A stretch of DNA of 64,000 nt from Cyanobium sp. Tous-M-B4 (GTDB taxonomy: Bacteria; Cyanobacteriota; Cyanobacteriia; PCC-6307; Cyanobiaceae), in contig NZ_JAGQBA010000002.1 in NCBI RefSeq assembly GCF_024345395.1, positions 496,001 through 560,000 of the forward strand, given 5' to 3'. This document shows positions 50,268 through 60,812 of this stretch, piece by piece (positions within the stretch are counted from its first letter, which is position 1; each line of letters opens with the position of its first letter). The notes beneath the pieces are model-generated. The model worked only from the letters and a program-made list of their open reading frames with translations, had not been told where the DNA came from and did no database searches. Position numbers and translations under genes: made by a program.

Positions 50268-50915
50268 TCAGCGGAACCGCTTCAGGCAGAGCTCCTCAAA
50301 GGCCGGTCGCAGCAAGAAGGGGTATTCACCTACCCAAAGCTTGAGCTGGGGCAGCCAGGCGTCGCTGATCGCTCCAATCTGAGAAAAGTCCTTGCGCTCG
50401 CTCAGCACCAAAACCCGCACAACCATGCCGGCACGAATCTGCTGGTGCTTTTTTTCAAAGGGGAAGCGCACCTTGCCGAGGTAGCCCTCTTCGTCTTCGA
50501 GCTCGAGGGTGAGCCAGGTGCGGCGGTTTTCCACCAGCTCCAGGCGGCCGTCGTTGTTGGCCTGTTCGCGGCGCTCCTCCACGATTTCGCGGGTGTAGAG
50601 ATCGGCGATCTGGCCTTCAAACAGGGCTGCAGCCGGATAGCGGCGCAGGGTGGAATTTTTCTGGCCCGCCTCGAGGATCGGTCCCCAGAGCAGGTAAAGG
50701 GCAAACACAAAGCCCACCACCAGGAAAACCGGGCCGAACTGGCTGGAGAACAGCAGGGTTTGGCTGATTAATAGGGCAATCACTGCGCCGATCACCGAGA
50801 TCAGCACCCGTTGCAGCACCTTGCGGGGATTGCCGGTGCAGGCGTTGAACTGGGGGCCGGTGGCCACCGCTGGGATCAGGCGCAGCAGCTCGCCGGGACG
50901 CAGGGGAAGCAGCAT
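50268..50915 (-). CDS. Conserved cyanobacterial membrane protein
   Basis: A 215-residue protein with two hydrophobic segments (VLISVIGAVIALLISQTLLF and FGPVFLVVGFVFALYLLWGP) followed by a cytosolic beta-rich domain (RTWLTLELEDEEGYLGKVRF, GMVVRVLVLSERKDF). I recall this type as a conserved cyanobacterial protein often mislabelled a phosphate permease; I see no transporter features. Its ATG overlaps the dapB stop by one base (TGATG). Function unknown. Confidence 0.72.
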   Translation of the reverse strand: MLLPLRPGELLRLIPAVATGPQFNACTGNPRKVLQRVLISVIGAVIALLISQTLLFSSQFGPVFLVVGFVFALYLLWGPILEAGQKNSTLRRYPAAALFEGQIADLYTREIVEERREQANNDGRLELVENRRTWLTLELEDEEGYLGKVRFPFEKKHQQIRAGMVVRVLVLSERKDFSQIGAISDAWLPQLKLWVGEYPFLLRPAFEELCLKRFR

Positions 50916-51769
50916 CAGATCAGCCGCTCCAGGCCATACACAAGGCCAGCCAGCTGGCGTACCTTGCGCACGGTGAGCAGCACGCCGGGCATGTAGGCGG
51001 AGCGCTCGATCGTGTCGTGGCGCAGGGTGTAGGTCTCGCCGGGAGCACCAAACATCACCTCTTGGTGGGCCACCAGCCCTGGCAAGCGAATCGAGTGCAG
51101 GCGCAGGCCGCTGTCGCGCTGGCCGCCGCGGCAGCCCGCCAGGGTTTCGTGCTCCTCCACCTGCTGGGGGTTGAAGGATTTACCGAGCTCCTCGATCAGC
51201 TCGGCGGTTTTGATGCAGGTGCCGCTGGGGGCATCGGCCTTGCGGTTGTGGTGCAATTCGGTGAGCTCAGCGAAGTCGTAGAAGCGGGCGGCGGCGGCGG
51301 CGGCCTGCTGCAGCAGCACCATGCCAACTGAAAAATTGGGGATCACGGCACCGCCCACACCCGCCTTCTCGGCAAAGGCGGCCAGATCAGCCAGCTGCCC
51401 GGGTGAGAGGCCCGTGGTACCGATCACTGGGTGCACGCCGTAGGCGATCGCGGCGCGGGTGTGCTCGTAGACAACCGAGGGGTGGGTGAAATCCACCAGC
51501 ACCGCAGCCCCACCCTGCCGTGCCGCCTGGCTGGCTTGGCATAGGGCCCCCTCGAAGTCGCTGGTGATCGCCAGCTCCAATTCGCCTAGGCCGAGCTCCA
51601 AGCCCAGATCAGCCCCCTCTTTATCAGGGGTGGTGTCGATGGCGGCCACCATGGTGCAATCGGGGGCCGCAAGCACGGCCCGCACCACCTCGGCGCCCAT
51701 GCGGCCCAGGGCACCGGCCACCACCACGGGGATGGGTGCCCCAGAGGCCGGATCGGGTGCAGGAGCCAT
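50915..51769 (-). CDS. dapB: 4-Hydroxy-tetrahydrodipicolinate reductase
   Basis: A 284-residue NAD(P)H-dependent reductase of lysine and meso-diaminopimelate synthesis. The Rossmann motif is [17 protein letters not shown], with GTTGLS and [12 protein letters not shown], the active-site helix [14 protein letters not shown] including the catalytic His, and the substrate site [14 protein letters not shown]. It follows the HD-GYP gene by 27 bases. Confidence 0.96.
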   Translation of the reverse strand: MAPAPDPASGAPIPVVVAGALGRMGAEVVRAVLAAPDCTMVAAIDTTPDKEGADLGLELGLGELELAITSDFEGALCQASQAARQGGAAVLVDFTHPSVVYEHTRAAIAYGVHPVIGTTGLSPGQLADLAAFAEKAGVGGAVIPNFSVGMVLLQQAAAAAARFYDFAELTELHHNRKADAPSGTCIKTAELIEELGKSFNPQQVEEHETLAGCRGGQRDSGLRLHSIRLPGLVAHQEVMFGAPGETYTLRHDTIERSAYMPGVLLTVRKVRQLAGLVYGLERLI

Positions 51770-51796
51770 GGTGTTCTTAAAGCGCTGGCAGCGAGC

Positions 51797-54577
51797 CTAT
51801 GCGGCGCGCGCAGGGGCGCGCAGCCGAGCGAGCAGGGCTTCGAGATCCACCGCATCACCCTGCTCGGCTGCCAGGAAGCGCTCTGCATAGCTGCGCCAAA
51901 CGCCAGCTTCAAGAAACAGCTCCAGCAGCTCCCTATCGAGGTGGCGCTCGCCGGCCATGGTAACCAGGATCTCCAGGGCCACAGACAAGGGTTTGCCGCT
52001 CTTGTAGGGCCGGTCGGCTGCGGTGAGGGCTTCAAACACATCGGCGATCGCCATCATCCGGGCCAGGGGACTCATCTGATCAGAGGTGAGTCCGCGGGGG
52101 TAGCCCCGGCCGTCGGTGGTTTCGTGGTGGCCGCCAGCGATCTCTGGCACCGCCGCCAGGTGGGCGGGAAAGGGCAGGGAGGCCAGCATCCGAATCGTCT
52201 GGATGATGTGCTCGTTGATCTTGTAGCGCTCCTCGCCACTGAGGGTGCCGCGACTGATCTCCAGGTTGTGCAGCTCGCCGCGGTTGTAGAGCAACTCGGG
52301 CTCGGCCATGGTGATGCCCCAGGGGTTATCCGCCGGCAGCTGCTGCTGGGGCAGGCGCTCGATGCGGTGGTGGAGCCGGTCAGCCAGCAGGGGCTCGCCC
52401 ACCGGCAGGGGCTGCTGGGACTCCCGCTGGCGGCGGCGCAACTCCTCCGCGCCAACGCCAGCGCGGTCGTCGAGGGTGCGGCGCCACTGGCGGCGGGCGA
52501 TGGCTTGGAGACGGTCGATCCGCTCTTGAGCCATGAATTCGCCGCCCAGGTTGCATTCAGCCACAAAGGCAAATTCGGCATCGAGCTCGGCCCAGATGCG
52601 CTCCAGCTCGGCCTGAAGGGCCTGCCGATCACCACCAGCAGCGATGGCTCGCCAGGCGTCGGTTTCAGCGGCGCTTTTAAGCAGCTCAAAGCGCATCCGC
52701 ACCTCGTGGATGCGGTCGTAGATGGTTTCCAGCTTGGTGGCCTTATCGACCACGTATTCGGGAGTGGTTACCTTGCCGCAGTCGTGCAGCCAGGAGGCCA
52801 GGTGCAGGGCCTCCCAGTCGGCCTCCGAGAGCTGAAAGCTGGCGTAGGGGCCGCTGCGGGCCTCACAAGCAGCGGCGGCCAGCAGTTGGGCTAGCTCAGG
52901 CACCCGGGCGCAGTGGCCGCCGGTGTAGGGGCTTTTGGCGTCAATCGCATCAGCGAGCAGCTGAATAAAAGCCTCAAACAGGGCCTTCTGGGCGGCGATC
53001 AGGCCGCGGGTCTCCAGGGCAACCGCCGCATTGCCAGAGAGGGCCTGGCAGAAGGCCACCCGGGCTGGTTCTGGGGGGGTCTCAAAGTGCAGCACCAGCT
53101 CGCCCAAGGGCTCGCCGCGCCTGCTGAGCAGGGGCAGGCACAACCGCTCCCCAGCTCCCGCCGCCGTGGCGCCAACCAGCTCGCCGCGCTCAAGGCGCCG
53201 ATCAGGAGGCATTACCAAGCTGGCGCCGCGGGCATCGCTGGCCTGCAGCGATTCCTCTAGAAGCCTTTCCAGCAGCCGATCTACGTCATCTTCTGCCGCC
53301 AACAGGGCGGAAATATCAAGGAAGCGCCGGATCGTGCCACGCATGGCATCGAAGGTGAGGGCCAGCTCATCCACCTCGACGATGCGGGAGCGGCCAGCCG
53401 GCTCGCCTTCGAGCTGGAAGGCTCGGATCGCCTGGGCCTGGCGAGCCAGGCGCCGCAGGCTGGTCGAGAGGCGGCGCGCCAGCAGCACCACCACCGGCAC
53501 GCTGAGCAGCAGCACCACCAGTGTCGCCACCCCTCCCTCCTTAGCCAAGCGCCGCGCATCGGCAAGCAGCTCCCTTTCGGGCATAGCCATCAATAAAAAT
53601 GTGTTGCCGCCCTTGAGTGGCGAGGGCAGGGCAACCACCGCACCACGCCAGCCCTGTCCAGCGGCATCGAAGTGGCTGAATCCGGGGGGACGGTCCATGG
53701 GCGTTGGTTTGCGCAGCTCCTGCTTCAGCTGGGGAGCTAGGGCAGCCAGGGCCGGCATGCCCAGCTGGGCCAGGCTTGGTATATCCGCAGTCCCCCCCGC
53801 GGCTTCTTGGTGGAAATTGCCCATGCCCTCCATGGCTGGGGTGGCCACCACCAAGCCCTGAGGGGTAACGATCGCCAGCTGGGTGCCTGGAGTGATGCGG
53901 TATGTGCTCAACAACTCGCCCAGGTTGCTAAGCGGTAAGGCAGTCCCTACGGCGCCACCGTCAGCCGTTGCCAGGGACAAGGTGACACCGACCTGCCCCC
54001 CGAAGACAAAGCGGTGCAGCGGGGCCAGTACGGGTCCCTTGCTGGCCAGGGCAAGACGCACCCAGGGGCGTTCCTTGAGGTCGAAGCCCGGTGGCGGGGA
54101 GAAGGGCTCGGAGCTCAGCTGCCGCAGAGTTGCGTCAAACACGATCCGGCGCCCCAGTCGCTTGCCCGGATCGATGCCCTGCACCACCAGCCCCCCTTTG
54201 GGCTCCTTAGCCCGAGCCACCAGAAATAGACGCCCACCCCTGTCCGCCACCATGTAGGCGGCATAGGCGGGGGTATTGGCTAGGGCCTCGGCAAAGCTGG
54301 GCAGCAGGTCCAGCCGTTGCTCGAAGTTGAGGTCGTCGGCTAGATCTTCGATTCGCTCTAGTTCGAGCACGGCCTTAGACGGGTCGATGGCCCGTCTGAT
54401 CTCGGCTCGAAGCTCCCCCACCATTGCCTGGAGCGTCTGTTCGCTGGCGCTGGAGAGCACCTCCTCCGTGCGGCGCACCCCCAGGGCACTCACTAGCAAG
54501 CCTGTAGCGCAAACCAAGGGCAGAAAAAGGGCCACCAGCGTGGTGGTGAGGCTCAGCCGAGGTAGGAGCTTTGGCAT
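51797..54577 (-). CDS. Membrane HD-GYP protein with large insertion
   Basis: A 926-residue sensor-like protein with an N-terminal helix (TTLVALFLPLVCATGLLVSALG), a periplasmic Cache-like domain of about 300 residues, a second helix followed by a HAMP linker, a GAF-like region, then an HD-GYP domain. HD is at residue 598 (WLHDCGK) and the second half HHETTDGRGYP at 817. Normal HD-GYP domains place these about 60-70 residues apart; here about 220 residues separate them, with charged helices (ERIWAELDAEF, QAIARRQWRR) in between. Metal ligands of a c-di-GMP phosphodiesterase look intact. The ATG at 54577 is divergent from chlH, 82 bases away. Confidence 0.83.
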   Translation of the reverse strand: MPKLLPRLSLTTTLVALFLPLVCATGLLVSALGVRRTEEVLSSASEQTLQAMVGELRAEIRRAIDPSKAVLELERIEDLADDLNFEQRLDLLPSFAEALANTPAYAAYMVADRGGRLFLVARAKEPKGGLVVQGIDPGKRLGRRIVFDATLRQLSSEPFSPPPGFDLKERPWVRLALASKGPVLAPLHRFVFGGQVGVTLSLATADGGAVGTALPLSNLGELLSTYRITPGTQLAIVTPQGLVVATPAMEGMGNFHQEAAGGTADIPSLAQLGMPALAALAPQLKQELRKPTPMDRPPGFSHFDAAGQGWRGAVVALPSPLKGGNTFLLMAMPERELLADARRLAKEGGVATLVVLLLSVPVVVLLARRLSTSLRRLARQAQAIRAFQLEGEPAGRSRIVEVDELALTFDAMRGTIRRFLDISALLAAEDDVDRLLERLLEESLQASDARGASLVMPPDRRLERGELVGATAAGAGERLCLPLLSRRGEPLGELVLHFETPPEPARVAFCQALSGNAAVALETRGLIAAQKALFEAFIQLLADAIDAKSPYTGGHCARVPELAQLLAAAACEARSGPYASFQLSEADWEALHLASWLHDCGKVTTPEYVVDKATKLETIYDRIHEVRMRFELLKSAAETDAWRAIAAGGDRQALQAELERIWAELDAEFAFVAECNLGGEFMAQERIDRLQAIARRQWRRTLDDRAGVGAEELRRRQRESQQPLPVGEPLLADRLHHRIERLPQQQLPADNPWGITMAEPELLYNRGELHNLEISRGTLSGEERYKINEHIIQTIRMLASLPFPAHLAAVPEIAGGHHETTDGRGYPRGLTSDQMSPLARMMAIADVFEALTAADRPYKSGKPLSVALEILVTMAGERHLDRELLELFLEAGVWRSYAERFLAAEQGDAVDLEALLARLRAPARAA

Positions 54578-54659
54578 GGACCGTTCGTAGCAGGTCACCA
54601 GGACCTCGCATCAAGGCGGATACATCCGTAGATTCCCCAACAACCCCTTATTCGCGCTG

Positions 54660-57600
54660 ATGTTCACGCAGGTTCGCTCCACCAACCGCCGAGTTACGCC
54701 CGGCGACGTGAACGGCCGTGCCGTGATGAAGGCCGTTTATGTGGTGCTCGAACCCCAGTACCAAAACGCCCTAACCCAGGCCGCCAACTCGCTCAATGCC
54801 CAGAACGGCCCCCTGGCGATCGAACTGAGCGGCTACCTGATCGAGGAATTGCGCGATCCCCAGAACTACGCCGATTTCCAGGCCGATGTGGCCGCGGCGG
54901 ATGTGTTTATCGCTTCGCTGATCTTCATTGAAGATCTGGCACAGAAGGTGGTGGAAGCTGTGGCGCCTCACCGCGACCGGCTCAAGGCAGCAGTGGTGTT
55001 TCCCTCCATGCCGGAGGTGATGCGGCTAAATAAGCTCGGCACCTTCTCGATGGCCCAGCTGGGCCAGAGCAAGAGCGCCATTGCCAGCTTCATGAAAAAG
55101 CGCAAGGAGGCGGGCGGCGCAGGCTTCCAAGACGCGATGTTGAAGCTGCTCAATACCTTGCCTACAGTTCTTAAATACCTGCCGGTGGAGAAGGCGCAAG
55201 ATGCGCGTTCTTTCATGCTGAGCTTCCAGTATTGGCTGGGCGGCACGCCAGATAATCTCAGGAATTTTCTGTTGATGCTGGCCGACAAGTACGTCTTCCC
55301 CCGGGGCGGCTCGGGAGACCGGGCCGACCGTCCCGAGGTGGTTGTGGCCGAGCCCGAGGTATTTCTCGACCTGGGCATTTGGCACCCACTAGCTCCGGGG
55401 ATGTTTGAAGATCTCAAGGAATATTTGAATTGGAATTCAAGCCGCGGCGATCTCAGCGAGCAGGCCCGTAATGGTCCGGTGATCGGTCTAGTGCTGCAGC
55501 GCAGCCACATAGTTACCGGCGATGAAGCTCACTATGTGGCGATCATTCAGGAGCTGGAATATCGCGGCGCCACCGTAATTCCGGTCTTCTGCGGCGGGCT
55601 CGACTTCACCAAGCCGGTGAATGCTTTCTTCTACGACCCGCTCAACCCCGACATGCCGTTGGTGGATGGGGTGGTGTCACTGACGGGTTTTGCCCTAGTG
55701 GGTGGTCCAGCCCGGCAGGACCACCCCAAGGCGATTGAGGTGCTTAAAAAGCTGAATCGCCCCTACATGGTGGCGTTGCCATTGGTGTTTCAAACCACCC
55801 AGGAGTGGGAGGAGAGCGATCTAGGTCTGCACCCTGTCCAGGTAGCACTGCAGATCGCCATCCCTGAACTCGATGGCGCCATTGAGCCAATAGTGCTCAG
55901 CGGCCGCGACGACGCCACCGGTAAAGCTCACACCCTGCAAGACCGGGTTGAGGCGATCGCCGAGCGCGCAATCCGCTGGGCCTCCTTGCGGATCAAGCCC
56001 CGGGCTGAAAAGAAGCTGGCGATCACCGTGTTCAGCTTCCCCCCTGATAAGGGCAACGTCGGCACGGCGGCGTATCTAGATGTATTTGGTTCGATCTTCC
56101 GGGTGCTGGAGGAGATGAAAGCCAAGGGCTACGACGTGCAGAACATGCCGCGGGATTCCAAGGCGCTGATGGAAGCCGTGATCAACGATCCAGAAGCCCT
56201 CCAGGGTGCACCGGAGCTCTCGATCGCCCACCGCATGAGCGTGGAGGAATACGAGCGCCTCACCCCCTATTCCGAGCGGCTTGAAGAAAACTGGGGCAAG
56301 CCCCCCGGCAACCTGAACAGCGACGGCACCAACCTGCTGATCTACGGCCGCCACTTCGGCAATGTGTTCGTGGGTGTCCAGCCCACCTTTGGCTACGAGG
56401 GCGACCCGATGCGGCTGCTCTATTCACGCAGCGCCAGCCCCCACCACGGCTTTGCCGCCTACTACACCTATTTAGAGAAGGTGTGGCAGGCCGATGCGGT
56501 ACTGCACTTCGGCACCCACGGTTCGCTGGAGTTCATGCCCGGCAAGCAGATGGGCATGAGCGAAACCTGCTACCCCGATTCCCTGATCGGCGCCCTACCA
56601 AATCTTTATTACTACGCCGCCAACAACCCTTCAGAAGCCACCATCGCCAAGCGGCGAGGCTATGCCTCCACGATCAGCTACCTCACCCCACCGGCTGAAA
56701 ATGCCGGCCTGTATCGGGGCCTCAAGGAGCTGGGCGAGCTGGTGGGCAGCTACCAGCAACTGAGAGAGGGCAGCCGGGGCGTACAGATCGTCAACGCGAT
56801 CGTGGAAACGGCGCGCCAGTGCAACCTCGACAAAGATGTGGTGTTGCCTGATGCCGATGCCTCGGAGATCGGCCTCGACGGCCGCGATGGCGTGGTGGGG
56901 GCGGTGTATCGCCAGCTGATGGAGATCGAAAGCCGGCTGCTGCCCTGCGGCCTGCACACGATCGGCAAGCCACCTACTGCCGAGGAGGCAATCGCCACCC
57001 TGGTGAATATCGCGGCGCTCGAGCGCGAGGAAGATGGCCTGCGCTCCCTGCCGGGCCTGCTGGCCGAGAGCCGGGGCCGCACGATTGCCGACATCTACAA
57101 AGGCAACGACGACGGTGTGCTCGTCGATGTGGAGCTCAACCGCACGATCACTGAAGTGTGTCGCGCGGCGGTGGGCGCCATGGTCAAGGCCGTAACCGGA
57201 GCCGATGGCCGGGTAACCCTGCGCCAGAACTTCGCTTGGTTGTTTGCCCTGCTGGAGAAATTCGGCTTCCAACTGCCCAGCCCCTGGCTGAGTGCCTGCC
57301 GCTCAGCTGGCTTCCCAGGGGTGGATCAAGCCGAGCTCGACAAGTTGTTTGGCTACCTGCGCTTCTGCCTTGAGCAGATCTGCGCGGATATGGAAATGCA
57401 GAGCCTGCTCAAGGCCCTCGATGGCGAATACGTGCTGCCCGGCCCCGGCGGCGACCCGATCCGCAACCCGGGCGTGCTGCCCAGCGGCAAGAACATCCAC
57501 GCCCTTGACCCTCAGTCGATCCCTACCCGCGCCGCAATTGCTGCCGCCAAGGTGGTGGTAGATCGGCTAATCGAGCGCCAGAAGGCCGAGCAGGGCGCCT

Positions 57601-58676
57601 GGCCCGAAACGATCGCCTGCGTGCTCTGGGGCACTGACAACATCAAGACCTACGGCGAATCGCTGGCTCAAATCCTCTGGTTTATCGGCGTGCGGCCGGT
57701 GGCTGATTCCCTGGGCCGGGTCAACAAGCTGGAGCTGATTTCCCTGGAGGAGCTCGGCCGGCCCCGCATCGACGTCGTGGTGAATTGCAGCGGCGTATTT
57801 CGCGACCTATTTATCAACCAGATGGGTTTGATTGATCAAGGCGTCAAGATGGCAGCTGAGGCCGATGAGCCCCTGGATATGAACTTCGTGCGCCGCCACG
57901 CCCAGGAGCAGGCGGCGGCCCAGGGCGTGTCCCTGCGGGATGCGGCGACACGTGTGTTTTCCAATGCCAGCGGCAGCTACAGCTCAAACGTAAACCTGGC
58001 GGTGGAGAACAGCACCTGGGAGGAGGAGAACGAACTGCAGGAGATGTATCTGTCCCGCAAGACATTTGCTTTCAACGCCGATAATCCAGGTGAGATGAAC
58101 CAGAACCGCGAAGTATTCGAATCAGCTATGAAAACCGCTGATGTGACCTTCCAGAATCTGGATTCGGCTGAGATTTCCCTCACCGATGTGAGCCACTACT
58201 TCGATTCTGACCCCACCAAGCTGATCGCCGGCCTGCGCGACGATGGCAAGGCACCGGCAAGTTATATCGCTGATACCACTACGGCTAACGCCCAGGTGCG
58301 ATCCTTGAGCGAAACCATTCGCCTCGATTCGCGCACCAAGCTGCTCAATCCCAAGTGGTATGAGGGCATGCTGAATAGCGGCTACGAGGGCGTACGCGAA
58401 GTGGCCAAACGGCTCAACTTCACCCTGGGCTGGAGCGCCACCAGCGGCTCGGTAGACAACTTCGTGTACGAGGAGGCAAACGACACCTTCATCAATGATC
58501 CGGAGATGCGCAAGCGTCTGATGGAGCTCAATCCCCACAGCTTCCGCCGCATCGTGGGCACCCTGCTCGAAGTAAATGGCCGCGGCTACTGGGAAACCAG
58601 CGATGAAAACATCGCCCAGTTGCAGGAGATCTATCAGGAGATCGAAGACCGGATTGAGGGGGTTACGGAGGGGTGA
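54660..58676 (+). CDS. chlH: Magnesium chelatase subunit H
   Basis: A 1338-residue ChlH, the porphyrin-binding subunit that, with ChlI and ChlD, inserts magnesium into protoporphyrin IX in the first committed step of chlorophyll synthesis. The N-terminus [19 protein letters not shown] and [16 protein letters not shown] fits cyanobacterial Chl[20 protein letters not shown] is the CobN/ChlH signature, and later [20 protein letters not shown] is also conserved. Length and domain order match the family; no break is seen. Confidence 0.97.
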   Translation: MFTQVRSTNRRVTPGDVNGRAVMKAVYVVLEPQYQNALTQAANSLNAQNGPLAIELSGYLIEELRDPQNYADFQADVAAADVFIASLIFIEDLAQKVVEAVAPHRDRLKAAVVFPSMPEVMRLNKLGTFSMAQLGQSKSAIASFMKKRKEAGGAGFQDAMLKLLNTLPTVLKYLPVEKAQDARSFMLSFQYWLGGTPDNLRNFLLMLADKYVFPRGGSGDRADRPEVVVAEPEVFLDLGIWHPLAPGMFEDLKEYLNWNSSRGDLSEQARNGPVIGLVLQRSHIVTGDEAHYVAIIQELEYRGATVIPVFCGGLDFTKPVNAFFYDPLNPDMPLVDGVVSLTGFALVGGPARQDHPKAIEVLKKLNRPYMVALPLVFQTTQEWEESDLGLHPVQVALQIAIPELDGAIEPIVLSGRDDATGKAHTLQDRVEAIAERAIRWASLRIKPRAEKKLAITVFSFPPDKGNVGTAAYLDVFGSIFRVLEEMKAKGYDVQNMPRDSKALMEAVINDPEALQGAPELSIAHRMSVEEYERLTPYSERLEENWGKPPGNLNSDGTNLLIYGRHFGNVFVGVQPTFGYEGDPMRLLYSRSASPHHGFAAYYTYLEKVWQADAVLHFGTHGSLEFMPGKQMGMSETCYPDSLIGALPNLYYYAANNPSEATIAKRRGYASTISYLTPPAENAGLYRGLKELGELVGSYQQLREGSRGVQIVNAIVETARQCNLDKDVVLPDADASEIGLDGRDGVVGAVYRQLMEIESRLLPCGLHTIGKPPTAEEAIATLVNIAALEREEDGLRSLPGLLAESRGRTIADIYKGNDDGVLVDVELNRTITEVCRAAVGAMVKAVTGADGRVTLRQNFAWLFALLEKFGFQLPSPWLSACRSAGFPGVDQAELDKLFGYLRFCLEQICADMEMQSLLKALDGEYVLPGPGGDPIRNPGVLPSGKNIHALDPQSIPTRAAIAAAKVVVDRLIERQKAEQGAWPETIACVLWGTDNIKTYGESLAQILWFIGVRPVADSLGRVNKLELISLEELGRPRIDVVVNCSGVFRDLFINQMGLIDQGVKMAAEADEPLDMNFVRRHAQEQAAAQGVSLRDAATRVFSNASGSYSSNVNLAVENSTWEEENELQEMYLSRKTFAFNADNPGEMNQNREVFESAMKTADVTFQNLDSAEISLTDVSHYFDSDPTKLIAGLRDDGKAPASYIADTTTANAQVRSLSETIRLDSRTKLLNPKWYEGMLNSGYEGVREVAKRLNFTLGWSATSGSVDNFVYEEANDTFINDPEMRKRLMELNPHSFRRIVGTLLEVNGRGYWETSDENIAQLQEIYQEIEDRIEGVTEG

Positions 58677-58972
58677 GAATTTCTTGCTTGCTCCACCGGC
58701 TCGACTCAGTTAGTGCGAAGCAAGTGCTTGGCCTTTTTGAGTAGGTAATGGATCTTCGACTCTGACCTGGGCCAGCAACGGCTCAGCCTGAAACCTTGCC
58801 TGCGAACTCCATCCAGGAAGCCTGCTTGCAGTTCGAAGCCACCTCCAGCGCAATCATGGAAGCAGCTGCTTCTGTTTGATTCCGCTGACAGCTGGCTCCA
58901 TTGCTTTGCAGCCGCGCCAGCTTTGTAACGCAGCGTTCTGCAGCAACCCCGAGCGCTGCACCCAGCACTTCC
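58677..58972. other. Spacer after chlH without a clear gene
   Basis: About 300 bases between chlH and a small plus-strand gene. A minus-strand frame spans much of it (58706-59104) but its translation is Cys-rich and shows no family character. I see no strong terminator for chlH; an interrupted inverted repeat near 58720-58740 followed by a T-run (cctttttg) is a weak candidate. Confidence 0.5.
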
Positions 58973-59218
58973 ATGACAACCGAAAAAATTGGTCTCAGGC
59001 CCATCGAGCTCGAGGTTCTTAACGAGGCAGAGCCCCTTTCGGTTCTGTATGGCCAAACAGCTGGCGCTATGCAGCAAGACCAGGACTACCGGCTCTTGGA
59101 GCATTCCTATCGCAATTCACCTGAATACGCCGCGATGGTGGAGCGCTACCCCCTGCTGCGCAGCTTGATATCCGCAAGCGCTTCATCTGAACTTATTGGC
59201 CATCCGGCGGGGTCTTAG
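58973..59218 (+). CDS. Small hypothetical protein
   Basis: An 81-residue polar protein starting MTTEKIGLRPIELEVLNEAE, with YRLLEHSYRNSPEYAAMVER in the middle. No signal peptide or membrane helix. I do not recognise it. Codon composition is similar to core genes, which supports reality, but nothing else does. It may be the last GC-rich gene before the AT-richer region. Confidence 0.5.
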   Translation: MTTEKIGLRPIELEVLNEAEPLSVLYGQTAGAMQQDQDYRLLEHSYRNSPEYAAMVERYPLLRSLISASASSELIGHPAGS

Positions 59219-59288
59219 TTACGGTGAATAATGATTTGGGAATGCTGGGCATGGGCTATGATCAATTGTTCACTTAATACGTAAGAGA

Positions 59289-59600
59289 ATGTCTGAGATC
59301 GAGGAAATTAATAAGCTTGTCACGTTTGGACTGGTTGACGGCAAGCTGCGGATTCTTCAGGTTAATGCACATGTGTGGGGTGATGTTACTGGGAATATTC
59401 AGGGCAGTGTCCGCGGAGATATTTATGGAGATGTTGAGGGAAGCGTAGAAGGATATGTTGGCCGCGATGTCGGCGCAAATGTTGGGCGCCATGTCCTTGG
59501 TAATGTAAATGGCAATGTAGAGGGAAGCGTTTGGGGGGATGTTAAGGGCGATGTATGGGGTAACGTTTTTGGAAAAGTCGAGGGGAACGCTGAGGAGTAG
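59289..59600 (+). CDS. Tetrapeptide-repeat (xVxG) protein
   Basis: A 103-residue protein. After a 27-residue start (EEINKLVTFGLVDGKLRILQ) it consists of 18 consecutive tetrapeptides of the form x-V/I-x-G (HVWG, DVTG, NIQG, SVRG, DIYG and so on) up to residue 99. Such regular repeats would form a left-handed beta-helix or beta-solenoid, as in bactofilins. It has no signal peptide or membrane helix. DNA around it is AT-richer than the chromosome. The regular frame and lack of stops make it credible as a gene; function unknown. Confidence 0.68.
   Translation: MSEIEEINKLVTFGLVDGKLRILQVNAHVWGDVTGNIQGSVRGDIYGDVEGSVEGYVGRDVGANVGRHVLGNVNGNVEGSVWGDVKGDVWGNVFGKVEGNAEE
59370..59585 (+). repeat. 12-base units encoding 18 tetrapeptides
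   Basis: Eighteen degenerate 12-base units with consensus RAYGTNNNNGGN. Bases diverge while the amino-acid pattern is kept, which suggests selection on protein structure. The mirror-like minus frame over the same region is a by-product. Confidence 0.75.
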
Positions 59601-59809
59601 TTCTGACAAAATTCGTGTAGTTTATTATTTCTAGAAACTTATTTGAATTCCGTTAATTATAAAGCTTTGCCCCTTTGCTCCTTTGGGTCGACTTTCTAGA
59701 GATTTTGAGCTGCTGAAGACTTCGCTCGACAGATGTTCATAAAACTAGGTTTATCCTTGGCTTAGTAAATTAACTTGTCCGATTAACTTTATTTAATAGC
59801 CTGGCCAAT

Positions 59810-60253
59810 TTATTCGGAAAATGATAGAAGCAAGCCTCCCCCGGCGACGAGTAATAGTCCTGCCCAGCCAGTGGCTGAGGGGCGTTCGCCAAGAAAAGCA
59901 AAGCCTATGAGGGCTACCAGTAACAGGCTTAGACGATCAACAGGCACCACCAATGACGCGTCACCTTGTTTCAAGGCCCTAAAAAAGCAGAATGATGATA
60001 AGCCGCTAGCTATGCCAGAAAGGGTTATGAATGTCCATGTTTGTTGAGATAGTTCAAATGGATTACTCCATTTGCCAGAAGCAATTATGAGTAACGGCAG
60101 GAATATTGATACGACAACTGTGCGAATAAGGGTGGCTAAGTCTGCTTCTACATTCTCAAGTCCAATCTTTCCAAGTACGGCAGAGGCGCTGGCGAAAATT
60201 GCTGACATTAAGGCCCATGTGAACCAAAGTGGTAATACCGGAATTGGGCTCAT
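59810..60253 (-). CDS. Half-size EamA/DMT transporter
   Basis: A 147-residue four-to-five-helix membrane protein of the drug/metabolite transporter superfamily, containing a single EamA unit: LPLWFTWALMSAIFASASAV, LIRTVVVSIFLPLLIIAS, SGIASGLSSFCFFRALKQGDASLVVPVD and a final GWAGLLLVAGGGLLL. Half-size members act as dimers. Substrate unknown. It sits alone in the AT-richer segment, with 209 bases of AT-rich spacer downstream. Confidence 0.85.
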   Translation of the reverse strand: MSPIPVLPLWFTWALMSAIFASASAVLGKIGLENVEADLATLIRTVVVSIFLPLLIIASGKWSNPFELSQQTWTFITLSGIASGLSSFCFFRALKQGDASLVVPVDRLSLLLVALIGFAFLGERPSATGWAGLLLVAGGGLLLSFSE

Positions 60254-60632
60254 TTAAATCTGGTATCCGCAAGTGCTGGGTTAAGTCTAAATTTCACATG
60301 AATGGCCAAAAAGAATTATGGTGCAGCCTTTTTTTTATTCTAGCCGAGCACCCCTCTGCCCGGAAAGATGACGCTTCTCCAGCCAGACCACTTCATTCAC
60401 TGGGGGGCTTGATGGAACCGATCGACGCGTCGTTACAGCTAGGCCTCCTTTGGCTCTTGTTTTTATGCGGCTCCTTTCGATCTATTAACTTTGTATAGAT
60501 CGTCAATAAAACTCCTTCCAGGGATAAGCCCCTTCAGCGAAGGTCCGAGCGATCGATCCATATGGAGCAGTTGCAGAAATTGGAGTTCTTCAACGTTCGT
60601 ATAGCAATGCTTGGGATTATTAATTGCATGCC
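60254..60632. other. AT-rich spacer, no convincing gene
   Basis: About 380 bases. A plus-strand frame from 60229 ends at 60498 and its last 28 residues resemble a short hydrophobic peptide (LQLGLLWLLFLCGSF), but the rest is unlike a protein. Possibly remnants of decayed genes. No repeat or terminator recognised. Confidence 0.45.
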
Positions 60633-60812
60633 TCAGCCACTAATTTTTCGATCTAGCCATTGGGTCAACACATAGACTCCGATAAACATTGGTAGATATG
60701 CTATCCACATGTTTGGTAGGTTCAGCTCTGAGTTGTTGATTAGAACTAGTCCTCCGTAGCTGACTGCGCCATATATCATTGCCCTGCGCAGTGGTCCGGT
60801 GATCTTTTTCAA
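60633..60812 (-). CDS. Possible 59-residue membrane protein
   Basis: A minus-strand frame directly preceded by a stop. It encodes a basic start (KKITGPLRRA), a helix IYGAVSYGGLVLINN and a second helix WIAYLPMFIGVYVLTQWLD, ending RKISG. This hydrophobic pattern is much more protein-like than the other overlapping frame. Start TTG at 60812 or ATG at 60779 (48 residues). No family recognised. Confidence 0.42.
   Translation of the reverse strand: MKKITGPLRRAMIYGAVSYGGLVLINNSELNLPNMWIAYLPMFIGVYVLTQWLDRKISG

Noticed and set aside
58706-59104. 132-residue minus-strand frame after chlH
   Set aside because: Cys-rich, no family character, overlaps a more plausible plus-strand gene.
59274-59609. Minus-strand frame opposite the tetrapeptide protein
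   Set aside because: It is the reflection of the 12-base repeat; the plus-strand version has the regular x-V-x-G logic and a better start.
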